NCBI RefSeq assembly: GCF_001083785.1
Contig: NZ_LAVL01000051.1
Coordinates: forward strand, 1-51,050
Reading direction: 5' to 3'
Origin: Nonomuraea sp. SBT364
GTDB lineage: Bacteria; Actinomycetota; Actinomycetes; Streptosporangiales; Streptosporangiaceae
DNA: 51,050 nt
How positions within the stretch are numbered: the stretch's first letter is position 1; every line of letters begins with the position of its first letter. The position numbers were made by a program, and so were the translations under genes. The notes under the pieces are model-generated. The model saw nothing but the letters and a program-made list of their open reading frames with translations. It was not told where the DNA came from and searched no databases. Of this stretch, positions 25,204-33,766 are shown one piece after another.

Positions 25204-26582
25204 ACTGGGACGACCTGGCCTCGACCGCGCTCGTGGGCACCGACCGCAGGCCGTACCGAGGAGACCTGCTGGCGAGCGCGGCCGTCGAGGTGGCCCGCCG
25301 TCGCGCCGGCTGGCGCCCCGCCCGCCCGTCGCCCGAGGAGCAGACCACCGCCGCGACGCCCCCGGACCGACGCGCCGGTCAGGCCGCGCCGGAGGAGGAG
25401 CAGGAGGTCGTGGAGCGGGCGGCGGCCGGGCGGCTGGTGCGGATCATGGGCGGGGAGCAGCGCAGGCTGCTGGCCGAATGGCTCGACGCCGCCGCGGCCA
25501 CCGGGCGCAGGGTTCCGCCGGCGGTGCTGCCGGAGCTGCTGGAGCACGGCCTGTCCGACCGGTCGATCCGGGCGCACATCGGGCAGCTCGCCGGACGGCG
25601 CGGCCGGTGGCTGGCCGAGCGCGCCGAGCGATGGGCCTACCTGCTGGAGGAGCCCACCGGCGAGACGTGGGAGCTGGGCAGCGCCGCCGACCGGCTGGCC
25701 TACCTGCGGCGGCTGCGGGCGGCCGACCCCGGCGAGGCCAGGCGGCTGCTGGAGAGCACCTGGGAGCGCGAGACGCCCGACGACCGGGCGGCGTTCATGG
25801 CGCTGATGGCCGGCGGGCTGTCGATGGACGACGAGCCGTTCCTGGAGGCGGCGCTCGACGACCGCAGGCGCGAGGTGCGCCAGGAGGCGGCCAACCTGCT
25901 CACCCGGCTGCCCGGTTCGCGGCTGGCCCGGCGGATGGCCGAGCGCGCCCGGCGCTGCGTGACCGTCGAGCGCGGCCTCATCAGCGTCGAGGCGCCCGAG
26001 GCGTGCGACAAGGCGATGGAACGCGACGGCGTACGCCCCAAGCCGCCGCGCGGCATCGGCGAGCGGGCGTGGTGGCTGCAGCAGGTGATCGCCCGCGCGC
26101 CGCTGTCGATGTGGGAGCTGCCGCCGTCCCGGATGCTGCGCATGCGCATGCCCGACTGGCACGACGAGGTGCGCGCCGCCTGGGTGCGCGCGGCGGTGCT
26201 GCAGCGCGACCCGGAGTGGGCGCGGGTGATGTTCGCCTGGGACCCCATCGCCGACCTGCTCGAAGCGCTGCCGCCGGACGAGCAGCAGGAGCTGGCCGCC
26301 GGGTTCGTGACCGACCACGACCTCGACGGCCAATTGATCATGGTGCTCGGCGGCGTCGCGCCGTGCTGGCGCGAACGGCTCGCCACCGCCGTCCTCCGCA
26401 AGATCCTGAGGGTCGCCGCCACCCAGCCGTGGAACCTGGGCGAGCTGGTCAGGCTCGCGGGCGAACGCGTCGATCCGGCGCTCGCCGCCCTGGCCGAAGG
26501 GTTCTCGCCGGTGCCGCCCATCCAGGAGGTCGCCGCCCTCCTGCGTTTCCGAGCCGACATGCTGAGGGAGCTGTCCCCTTGA
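25200..26582 (+). CDS. DUF5691 family protein, helical-repeat type
   Basis: A 460-residue protein of unknown function that I match to DUF5691 by its opening WDDLASTALVGTDRRP, its place between SWIM and MoxR genes, and its helix-rich make-up. Segments such as DDRRREVRQEAANLLTRLPG look like HEAT-type repeats, so a scaffold or adaptor role is plausible. It contains many Arg/Glu pairs and no membrane segment or catalytic motif. The GTG start overlaps the SWIM stop by 4 nt, and its own stop overlaps the MoxR start by 4 nt, so the three are translated in concert. Confidence 0.78.
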   Translation: MNWDDLASTALVGTDRRPYRGDLLASAAVEVARRRAGWRPARPSPEEQTTAATPPDRRAGQAAPEEEQEVVERAAAGRLVRIMGGEQRRLLAEWLDAAAATGRRVPPAVLPELLEHGLSDRSIRAHIGQLAGRRGRWLAERAERWAYLLEEPTGETWELGSAADRLAYLRRLRAADPGEARRLLESTWERETPDDRAAFMALMAGGLSMDDEPFLEAALDDRRREVRQEAANLLTRLPGSRLARRMAERARRCVTVERGLISVEAPEACDKAMERDGVRPKPPRGIGERAWWLQQVIARAPLSMWELPPSRMLRMRMPDWHDEVRAAWVRAAVLQRDPEWARVMFAWDPIADLLEALPPDEQQELAAGFVTDHDLDGQLIMVLGGVAPCWRERLATAVLRKILRVAATQPWNLGELVRLAGERVDPALAALAEGFSPVPPIQEVAALLRFRADMLRELSP

Positions 26583-27643
26583 CCGTTCTGCGCCCGCACG
26601 CCGAAGACCAGTACGCCGACGAACTGGCCCTGCTCGCCAAGGAGGACGACCGGCCCCGGCCGCCCGGCTGGAAGCTGTCGCCGTGGGCCGTCACCGCGTA
26701 CGTCCTGGGTGACGGCGACCGCGTCACGCCCAAGTACGTGGGCGCCCGGCGCATCGTCGAGGTCGCCGTCGCCACCCTCGCCACTGACCGGGCGCTGCTG
26801 CTGCTCGGCGTGCCGGGCACGGCCAAGACCTGGCTCTCGGAGCACCTGGCCGCCGCCATCAGCGGCGACTCCACGCTGCTCGTCCAGGGCACCGCGGGCA
26901 CCGCCGAGGAGGCCGTCCGCTACGGCTGGAACTACGCCCGGCTGCTGGCCGAAGGCCCCTCCGTCGACGCGCTCACCCCGTCGCCGGTGATGCGCGCCAT
27001 GGCCGAGGGCCGGCTCGCCCGGGTCGAGGAGCTCACCCGCATGCCGTCCGACGTGCAGGACGCGCTGATCACCGTGCTGTCGGAGAAGACGCTGCCGATC
27101 CCCGAGCTGAACCGCGAGGTCCAGGCCGAACGCGGGTTCAACGTGATCGCCACCGCCAACGACCGCGACCGCGGCGTCAACGAGCTGTCCAGCGCGTTGC
27201 GCCGCCGCTTCAACACCGTCGTGCTGCCGGTGCCCGCCTCCGCCGAGGAGGAGGTCGACATCGTCACCCGCCGCGTCGCCCAGCTCGGGCGGTCGCTGGA
27301 GCTGCCGGAGACCGGCACCGGGCCGGCCGAGATCCGCCGCGTCGTCACGGTCTTCCGCGAGTTGCGCGCCGGGATGACCGAGGACGGCCGCACCAAGCTC
27401 AAGTCGCCCAGCGGCACCCTGTCCACGGCCGAGGCCATCTCGGTGCTGACCAGCGGCATCGCCCTGGCGTCCCACTTCGGCGACGGCGTCCTGCGGCCCG
27501 CCGACGTGGCCGCCGGGATCGTCGGGGCCGTGGTGCAGGAGCCGGTGTCGGACCGGGTGGTGTGGCGCGAATACCTGGAAACCGTCGTCCGCGAGCGCCC
27601 CGGCTGGAGCGACTTCTACCGCGCCTGCCGCGAGGTGTCATGA
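26579..27643 (+). CDS. MoxR-type AAA+ ATPase (yehL-like)
   Basis: A 354-residue AAA+ ATPase. Walker A is GVPGTAKT (residues 77-84), the form typical of MoxR/YehL proteins; Walker B is in RLARVEELTRMPSDVQDAL, sensor 1 in FNVIATANDRDRG, and the arginine-finger region in ELSSALRRRFNTV. The likely start is TTG 26579, which overlaps the DUF5691 stop (TTGA) and has GAGGGAG about 10 nt upstream; no later in-frame ATG precedes the conserved N-terminus. MoxR ATPases usually act as chaperones that activate or load a VWA-domain partner, and such a partner is encoded two genes downstream. Confidence 0.88.
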   Translation: MTVLRPHAEDQYADELALLAKEDDRPRPPGWKLSPWAVTAYVLGDGDRVTPKYVGARRIVEVAVATLATDRALLLLGVPGTAKTWLSEHLAAAISGDSTLLVQGTAGTAEEAVRYGWNYARLLAEGPSVDALTPSPVMRAMAEGRLARVEELTRMPSDVQDALITVLSEKTLPIPELNREVQAERGFNVIATANDRDRGVNELSSALRRRFNTVVLPVPASAEEEVDIVTRRVAQLGRSLELPETGTGPAEIRRVVTVFRELRAGMTEDGRTKLKSPSGTLSTAEAISVLTSGIALASHFGDGVLRPADVAAGIVGAVVQEPVSDRVVWREYLETVVRERPGWSDFYRACREVS

Positions 27644-28115
27644 CCCCACGCCGCCACCTCCCGACGATCCACCGCACACGGAAGGGCCGGCGCACGGGGG
27701 CCGCCGTTTCGTGGCATCACCTCCAGCAGACGCCCCTCCCGGGCGGCGCGCCCTCACCGGGATCGGCACCTCCTCCGTGGACGGGCGTTTGCGTCGGCGT
27801 CGGCGTTCCTTCCGCGTACTCGCCGCCGGGGGCCTCTTCCGCGGAGTGCGCGCTCGTCGGGGGAGGCGTATCTCGCCGGATGGTGGCCCTGTCCGAAGGA
27901 GGTGTCCCCTGTCGGGAGGCGCGTCTTCGCCGGGGGAGGCATCCTTCCGCTGGGCGGTGCGTCGCCTCGGAGGGCAACCCTGTCCCAGATGGTGTGCGCG
28001 ACCTCGCGGGGGTCGCGTCCGAGGAACCGGGAGGTGCGCCGTTTCGAGAGGGGGCGGGTCGCCGGGAAGCGTCTGGTGTGTCGGGTGAGTGGAGGGCTGG
28101 TGGGGTGGTGGATCG
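27644..28115 (+). repeat. 472-nt spacer with degenerate G-rich repeats
   Basis: This gap splits an otherwise tightly packed gene set. From 27862 to 27973 there are seven GGNGG cores (27862, 27882, 27898, 27915, 27935, 27953, 27969) at 16-20 nt spacing, most with CC or TC pairs between them, like the stretch at 75-163. A frame is open through most of it, but its Arg/Gly/Pro-rich translation has no family likeness and I do not call it a gene. No clear promoter or terminator was seen. Confidence 0.5.
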
Positions 28116-30329
28116 ATGGGTGTGACGGTTCTCGGGGTGCGGCACCATGGGCCCGGGTCGGCGCGGGCGGTGCGGGCGGAGCTGGAGCGGTTGCGGCCCG
28201 GGGTGGTCCTCGTCGAGGGGCCGCCGGAGGCCGACGCGCTGGTGGGGCTCGCGCCCGAGCTGGAGCCGCCGGTCGCGCTGCTGGCGCACGTGCCCGGCAA
28301 GCCGGCCGCCGCCGCTTTCTGGCCGTTCGCCCGGTTCTCGCCGGAATGGCAGGCCATGCTGTACGGGGTCGAGGCCGGCATACCCGTACGCTTCTGCGAC
28401 CTTCCGGCGGCGTACACCCTGGCGGCCACCCCGGCGGCGGACGAGGACACGCGGCCGGGGGAGGAGGCGCGGGTCGACCCGATCGGGGCGTTGGCGGCCG
28501 CGGCCGGTTACGACGATCCGGAGCGGTGGTGGGAGGACGTCGTCGAGCACCGGGGCGACACGCCGTTCGAGGTGATCGCGGAGGCCATGGCCGCCGTCCG
28601 GGAGGGGTACGCGCCGGACGAGCGGGAGGCCAGGCGCGAGGCGTACATGCGCAGAACCCTGCGCGCGGCCGTCAAGGAGGGCCACGAGCGGATCGCCGTC
28701 GTGTGCGGCGCCTGGCACGTGCCCGCGCTGGCCGGGCCGCTGCCGCCGGTCAAGGACGACGACGCCGTGCTGCGCGGGATGCCCCGGGTGAAGGCGGTGG
28801 TGACGTGGGTGCCGTGGACGTACGGGCGGCTGGCGTGGTGGAGCGGCTACGGCGCGGGGATCACCTCGCCCGGGTGGTACGACCATCTGTTCACGGCGGC
28901 GGACCGGCCGGTGGAGCGGTGGCTGGCGGGGGCGGCGGCGGTGCTGCGCGAGGAGGGGCTGGCGGTGTCGCCCGCGCACGTGATCGAGGCCGTACGGCTC
29001 GCGGAGGGGCTGGCGGCGTTGCGCGGCAGGCCGCTGGCCGGGCTCGGCGAGGTCACCGAGGCGGTCAGGGCGGTGCTGTGCGAGGGTGACGACCTGGCCG
29101 TCGAGCTCGTGCAGCGGCGCCTGGTCGTCGGTGACCGTCTGGGCCGGGTCAGCGACGGTACACCGATGGTGCCGCTCCAGCGCGACCTGCGCGACCAGCA
29201 GCGGGTGACGCGGCTCAAGCCGGAGGCCGCCGGGCGGCGGCTGGACCTCGACCTGCGCAAGGCGCTCGACCTGGCGCGCAGCCGCCTGCTGCACCGGCTT
29301 CGGCTGCTCGGCGTCGGCTGGGGGGAGCCGGAGGAGGCGCGGGGCAAGGGCACGTTCCGGGAGTCGTGGACGCTGCGCTGGCGGCCGGAGTTCGACCTGA
29401 CGCTCATCGAGCGCGCGGCCCTCGGCACCACGGTGGCGGCCGCCGCCACCCGCCACGCCCGCGACCTGGCCGCCGGGGGGCTGGCGCTGGCCGGATTGAC
29501 CGGGCTGGTCGAGCGGTGCCTGCTCGCCGATCTGCCGGAGGCGCTGCCCGAGGTGCTGGGCGCGCTGTCGGCCAGGGCCGCGGTCGACGCCGACGTGACG
29601 CACCTGATGGCGGCGCTGCCCGCGATGGCGCGCGCGCACCGCTACGGGGACGTGCGGGGGACGCCGGCCGAGGGGCTGGCGGTGATCGTGCGCTCGATGC
29701 TGGACCGGATCTGCGTGGGCCTGCCCGTCTCGGCGTCCGGCCTGGACGACGGGGCGGCGGCCGCCCTGCTGGAGCACGTCGACGCCGTGCACGCGGCCGT
29801 CGCCCTCCTCGCCGAAGCCACCGCCACCAGGCCGGACGACGGCGTCCGTCCGGAGGAGGATGCCGGGCCGAGGGGCCGTTGGCTGGGGACGTTGCGCGGG
29901 GTGTGTGACCGGGCGGGCCTGCACGGTCTCGTGGAAGGGCGGCTGACCAGGATCCTGCTGGACGCCGGGGAGATCGGCGACGCCGGCGACAGGATGTCGC
30001 GGGCCATGTCGCGGGGGCAGCCGCCGGTCCGGGCGGCGGCGTGGATCGAGGGGTTCCTGGGTGGCGGCGGGCTGCTGCTGGTGCACGATCAGCGCCTGCT
30101 GAAGCTGGTCGACGACTGGCTGGCGGGGCTCGGCGGCGAACAGTTCGTGGAGGTGCTGCCGCTGCTCAGGCGGACGTTCGGCGGCTTAGCCGTACCCGAG
30201 AGGAGGGCCGTCGGGGAGCGGGTGCGGTCGGCGGGCAGGCCCGGCGGGCAGGCGCGGGAACTGGACGAGGACAGGGCGGCGGCGGCCGCCACGACGGTGC
30301 TGGCGATTCTCGGGAGGCGGCATGGATGA
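28116..30329 (+). CDS. DUF5682 protein with TraB/TIKI-like N-terminus (yehM-like)
   Basis: A 737-residue protein of the DUF5682 (YehM) family. The N-terminal 280 residues hold GVRH (7-10) at the end of the first strand, VEGP with Glu34, and VVCGAWHVPAL with GAWH at 198-201. Two GxxH motifs and an acidic residue are the signature of the TraB/PrgY/TIKI/EreA-ChaN fold, some members of which are metal-dependent hydrolases. The remaining 450 residues are helical and unassigned. There is no strong ribosome-binding site before ATG 28116, after the 472-nt spacer. The end overlaps the VWA gene start by 8 nt. The enzymatic idea is inference; the family itself is uncharacterised. Confidence 0.8.
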   Translation: MGVTVLGVRHHGPGSARAVRAELERLRPGVVLVEGPPEADALVGLAPELEPPVALLAHVPGKPAAAAFWPFARFSPEWQAMLYGVEAGIPVRFCDLPAAYTLAATPAADEDTRPGEEARVDPIGALAAAAGYDDPERWWEDVVEHRGDTPFEVIAEAMAAVREGYAPDEREARREAYMRRTLRAAVKEGHERIAVVCGAWHVPALAGPLPPVKDDDAVLRGMPRVKAVVTWVPWTYGRLAWWSGYGAGITSPGWYDHLFTAADRPVERWLAGAAAVLREEGLAVSPAHVIEAVRLAEGLAALRGRPLAGLGEVTEAVRAVLCEGDDLAVELVQRRLVVGDRLGRVSDGTPMVPLQRDLRDQQRVTRLKPEAAGRRLDLDLRKALDLARSRLLHRLRLLGVGWGEPEEARGKGTFRESWTLRWRPEFDLTLIERAALGTTVAAAATRHARDLAAGGLALAGLTGLVERCLLADLPEALPEVLGALSARAAVDADVTHLMAALPAMARAHRYGDVRGTPAEGLAVIVRSMLDRICVGLPVSASGLDDGAAAALLEHVDAVHAAVALLAEATATRPDDGVRPEEDAGPRGRWLGTLRGVCDRAGLHGLVEGRLTRILLDAGEIGDAGDRMSRAMSRGQPPVRAAAWIEGFLGGGGLLLVHDQRLLKLVDDWLAGLGGEQFVEVLPLLRRTFGGLAVPERRAVGERVRSAGRPGGQARELDEDRAAAAATTVLAILGRRHG

Positions 30330-31470
30330 GCGGCTGCGCAGGTGGCGGCTGGTGCTGGGCGGCGGGGAGGCCGACGTGACCGGGTTCCCGCTCGGGGGCG
30401 GTGACCTGGGCATGGACGGCGCGCTGGCCGCCGTCTACGAGGGGCGTGATGGCGGGCTGGGCGCGTCGGCGCCGAGGGTGGCGCGGTGGCTGGGCGACAT
30501 CAGGACGTACTTCCCGGCGACGGTCGTCCAGGTGATGCAGCGCGACGCCATCGAGCGGCTCGACCTGACCCGGCTGCTGCTGGAGCCCGAGATGCTGGAG
30601 GCGGTCGAGCCGGACGTGCACCTGGTGGGCACGCTGATCGCGCTCAACCGCGTGATGCCGGACCGGGCGCGCGAGTCGGCCAGGGCGGTGATCCGCTCGG
30701 TCGTGGCCGAGCTCGAACGCCGCCTCGCGCAGAAGACCAGGGCCGCCGTGGCCGGGGCGCTCGACCGCGCCGCCAGGACGCGGCGGCCGAGGCGGGTCGC
30801 CGACATCGACTGGAACCGGACGGTCCACGCCAATCTGAAGAACTACCTGCCGGAGCGGAACACGGTCGTGCCGGAGCGGCTCGTCGGCCACGCCCGCAGG
30901 CAGCGGGCGGTCCAGCGGGAGGTGGTGCTCTGCGTCGACCAGAGCGGGTCGATGGCGTCGTCGGTGGTGTACGCGAGCGTGTTCGGGGCGGTGCTGGCCT
31001 CGACGCGGTCGCTGAAGACGTCGCTGGTGGTGTTCGACACGGCGGTGGCCGACCTGACCGATCGGCTGCGCGATCCGGTGGAGCTGCTGTTCGGCACCCA
31101 GCTCGGCGGCGGCACCGACATCAACCGGGCCGTCGCCTACTGCCAGGGGCTGCTGACCCGGCCGGCCGACTCGGTCTTCATCCTGATCAGCGACCTGTAC
31201 GAGGGCGGGGTCAGGCAGGAGATGCTGCGCCGGGTCAGCGCGATGACGCGGGCGGGCGTCCAGGTGGTCGTGCTGCTGGCGCTCTCCGACGAGGGCGCGC
31301 CCTCCTACGACCGCGAGAACGCGGCGGCGCTCGCGGCGCTGGGGGTGCCCGCGTTCGCGTGCACCCCCGACGCCTTCCCCGGCCTGATGGCGGCCGCGAT
31401 CGAGCGGCGCGACATCGGCCGGTGGGCCGAGCGGAACGTCAGTGCCCCTGCTGGTCGGGGCGGGCCTTGA
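30322..31470 (+). CDS. VWA-domain protein (yehP-like)
   Basis: A 382-residue protein with a C-terminal von Willebrand factor A domain. The metal-ion-dependent adhesion site is visible as CVDQSGSM (Asp206) with GGGTDINRA and ISDLYEGG completing it. The N-terminal 180 residues are helical (DLTRLLLEPEMLEAVEPDVH), as in CoxE/YehP-type partners of MoxR ATPases. Its start overlaps the DUF5682 gene, so the pair is co-translated. It closes the five-gene set and converges on the MFS transporter gene, overlapping it by 32 nt. Confidence 0.88.
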   Translation: MDERLRRWRLVLGGGEADVTGFPLGGGDLGMDGALAAVYEGRDGGLGASAPRVARWLGDIRTYFPATVVQVMQRDAIERLDLTRLLLEPEMLEAVEPDVHLVGTLIALNRVMPDRARESARAVIRSVVAELERRLAQKTRAAVAGALDRAARTRRPRRVADIDWNRTVHANLKNYLPERNTVVPERLVGHARRQRAVQREVVLCVDQSGSMASSVVYASVFGAVLASTRSLKTSLVVFDTAVADLTDRLRDPVELLFGTQLGGGTDINRAVAYCQGLLTRPADSVFILISDLYEGGVRQEMLRRVSAMTRAGVQVVVLLALSDEGAPSYDRENAAALAALGVPAFACTPDAFPGLMAAAIERRDIGRWAERNVSAPAGRGGP

Positions 31471-32884
31471 GGGGGAGCAGGAACGACAGTCCGAACGTGA
31501 CGGCGAGCAGCCCGACGACGCCCCAGATCGTCGCCCGCATGGCGCCCCCGAACTCCCAGTGGGCGGCCAGCAGGTTGAAGAACAGCGTGCCGAGCAGCGC
31601 GGTGCCGAGTGCGCCGCCGAGCTGCTGCACGGCGGTGAGCGTGCCGGAGGCGGAGCCCGACTCGCGCGGCTCGACCCCGGCGAGCACGATGTCGAAGAAC
31701 GGCGCCATGGCCAGCCCCATCCCGACGCCGATCAGTGCCAGGCCGGGGGCGAGGTGCCACGGCCCGATGCCCGCCCCGGCCAGCTGGATCGTCGAGGCGA
31801 GCACGACGGCGCCGGCGGCCATGACGGCGGTGCCGATCTGCAGCAGCCCGCGCCCCAGCCGCTCCTGCAGCCCCGACATGGCCAGCCCGAAGCCGAGCAC
31901 CGCGCCGAGCGCCTGCGGCAGCCCCGTGAGGCCCGCCTTGAGCGGGCTGAACCCGAGCCCGATCTGCGTGTAGAGGGCGAAGACGAGGCCGAGCCCCATC
32001 AGCCCGGAGAAGAACGCCAGCCCGGCCACGAGCCCGCCGGTGAACGCCCGCTTGCGGAACAGCCCGGGGGTGACCAGCGGATCCTTGCCCGCGCGGACGC
32101 GCCGCACCTCGTAGCGGCCGAAGAGCGCGAACATCACCAGCGAGGCGCCCATCGACGCGAACGACCAGGCCGGCCAGCCCAGCTCACGGCCCTGGATCAG
32201 CGGGAAGATCAGCAGGAACGCGGCGGCCGACACCAGCAGCATGCCGGCCAGGTCGAGCCTGGTGGCGTCGGCCGTACGCCATTCGGGCAGGAAGCGGATC
32301 GCGGCCAGTGCCGCGGCCAGCCCGATCGGCAGGTTGATCAGGAAGATCATGCGCCAGCCGGTGCCGAAGAAGTCGGCGTCGACCAGCCAGCCGGCCAGCA
32401 CCGGGCCGCCCACCGACGAGATCGTCATGACCGGCCCGAACATGCCGAACGCCTTGCCGAGCTCGTGCGGCGGGAACATCTCCTTGATCAGCCCGAGCCC
32501 CTGCGGGATCATCACGGCCCCGCACAGCCCCTGCAGCACCCGGCTGGCGATGAGCATCTCGGGGCTCATCGAGATTCCGCACAGCAGTGAGGCGGCGGTG
32601 AAGCCGAGCGCGCCGATCACGAACATCCGTTTGCGCCCGTAAAGGTCGCCGAGCCGCCCGCCGGTGATCAGGCCGACGGCCATGGCCAGGGTGTAGCCGG
32701 CGCCGAGCCACTGCACCATGCTCCCGCTGCCGCCCAGCTCCCGCTGGATGGTCGGTGCGGCGATGGTGGTGACCAGCGCGTCGAGCAGGTCCATCACCTC
32801 GGCGGCGAGGATCACGAACAGGGCGATCCACCGCCAGCGGTACGGCTGGACCCGTGGAGCCGCTACCGCGGCGCTGACAGTCAT
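31439..32884 (-). CDS. MFS drug-exporter (DHA2, 14-helix type)
   Basis: A 481-residue proton-coupled exporter with about 14 membrane segments. GGRLGDLYGRKRMFVIG is motif A, and WRMIFLINLPIGLAAALAA is typical of the EmrB/QacA group (DHA2), whose members export dyes and antibiotics. AGAGGAG precedes ATG 32884 by 6 nt. The divergent neighbour is a TetR repressor, and the intergenic region has four copies of a palindromic operator, so transcription is almost certainly repressor-controlled and ligand-induced. The 3' end overlaps the VWA gene antisense by 32 nt. Confidence 0.93.
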   Translation of the reverse strand: MTVSAAVAAPRVQPYRWRWIALFVILAAEVMDLLDALVTTIAAPTIQRELGGSGSMVQWLGAGYTLAMAVGLITGGRLGDLYGRKRMFVIGALGFTAASLLCGISMSPEMLIASRVLQGLCGAVMIPQGLGLIKEMFPPHELGKAFGMFGPVMTISSVGGPVLAGWLVDADFFGTGWRMIFLINLPIGLAAALAAIRFLPEWRTADATRLDLAGMLLVSAAAFLLIFPLIQGRELGWPAWSFASMGASLVMFALFGRYEVRRVRAGKDPLVTPGLFRKRAFTGGLVAGLAFFSGLMGLGLVFALYTQIGLGFSPLKAGLTGLPQALGAVLGFGLAMSGLQERLGRGLLQIGTAVMAAGAVVLASTIQLAGAGIGPWHLAPGLALIGVGMGLAMAPFFDIVLAGVEPRESGSASGTLTAVQQLGGALGTALLGTLFFNLLAAHWEFGGAMRATIWGVVGLLAVTFGLSFLLPLKARPDQQGH

Positions 32885-32900
32885 GGGAACTCCTCTGGGG

Positions 32901-32964
32901 GAACAATGTTCTCGCGACGAACAGTGTTCGTCACGAACACTGTTTTAAGCGCGAACACTGTTCG
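32901..32964. promoter_or_regulatory. Four tandem palindromic TetR operators
   Basis: Copies of GAACA-N-TGTTC are centred at 32906, 32924, 32940 and 32958 (spacing 18, 16 and 18 nt). Copy 2 extends to a perfect 15-bp ACGAACA-G-TGTTCGT; copy 3 has one degenerate arm (TGTTT). They fill the space between the divergent MFS and TetR genes and lie just upstream of TACGCT (32972-32977), the probable -10 box of the repressor gene. Confidence 0.88.
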
Positions 32965-32984
32965 TGTCAAGTACGCTGTTCGCC

Positions 32985-33704
32985 ATGGGAAGCAACACGG
33001 AGGTGCCGCCCCCGCCGTGGCGGAAGGCGCGAGCGCAGGTCAGGAAGCAGCTCAGCCAGGAGCTCATCGTCGACACCGGCCTGCGGGTCCTCGACGCGGA
33101 GGGCTTCGACGCGCTCAGCATGCGCCGCGTCGCCCAGGAGCTCGGCACCGGCCCCGCCTCGCTCTACGCGCACGTGGCCGGCAAGGACGAGCTGCTGGAG
33201 CTCATCTACGACCGCGTCCTCGGCGAGATCCGGCTCCCCGACCCCGACCCTGCCCGCTGGCAGGAGCAGATCCGCGCCTACGCGATCGAGGCCCAGCGGG
33301 TGCTGACCTCGCACGCCGACGTGGCCAGGGCGGCCATGGCCAGCATCCCCTCGGGGCCCAACTCCCTGCGCGTGGCCGAGTACGTGCTGGGGCTGCTCAT
33401 CGGGGCCGGCCTGACGCCCAGGGACGCCTCGCTCGGCCTGGACCGCCTCAGCCTCTACGTGAGCTCCGACGCCTACGAGGGCTCGGTGCACTACGCCAGG
33501 ATGAAGGCGGCCGGGATGTCCGGCCCCGGCGAGTACTTCACCCAGTTCATCGGCAGCCTCGCCCGCTACTTCGGCTCGCTGCCCGCCGACCGCTTCCCGT
33601 ACATCAGCGCGAACGTGGACGCGCTGATCGCCGACGACGGCGAGGCGCGCTTCCTGTACGGCCTGGACCTGATCATCGCCGGGCTGGCGGCCAAGCTGCC
33701 CTAG
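32985..33704 (+). CDS. TetR family transcriptional repressor
   Basis: A 239-residue regulator. The N-terminal helix-turn-helix is ALSMRRVAQELGTGPASLYA followed by HVAGKDELLELIYDRVL, the TetR/AcrR signature; the C-terminal part is a helical ligand pocket of the TetR_C type. ATG 32985 is 8 nt after the TACGCT box, implying a leaderless message, and no ribosome-binding site is seen. It presumably binds the four upstream palindromes and represses both itself and the exporter. The inducer is unknown. Confidence 0.92.
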   Translation: MGSNTEVPPPPWRKARAQVRKQLSQELIVDTGLRVLDAEGFDALSMRRVAQELGTGPASLYAHVAGKDELLELIYDRVLGEIRLPDPDPARWQEQIRAYAIEAQRVLTSHADVARAAMASIPSGPNSLRVAEYVLGLLIGAGLTPRDASLGLDRLSLYVSSDAYEGSVHYARMKAAGMSGPGEYFTQFIGSLARYFGSLPADRFPYISANVDALIADDGEARFLYGLDLIIAGLAAKLP

Positions 33705-33723
33705 GGCGAACGGCCTACGCCCT
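33703..33723 (+). terminator. Weak hairpin after TetR gene
   Basis: AGGGCG (33703-33708) pairs with CGCCCT (33718-33723) around a 9-nt loop, directly at the TetR stop codon. It is a short stem without T-tract; a possible terminator only. Confidence 0.3.
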
Positions 33724-33766
33724 GCGCCCGATGTGCTGACCTGGAGCTTCGCTGTAGTTTCCGATC

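Noticed and set aside
27562..28125. Open frame spanning the gap between the MoxR and DUF5682 genes
   Set aside because: Arg/Gly/Pro-rich translation of repeat DNA, starting inside the MoxR gene; no codon-position bias or homology visible.
30486..31973. 495-codon plus-strand frame across the VWA/MFS junction
   Set aside because: Out of frame with the VWA gene and antisense to the MFS exporter; Gly/Arg/Ala- and Ser/Thr-rich, no motif.
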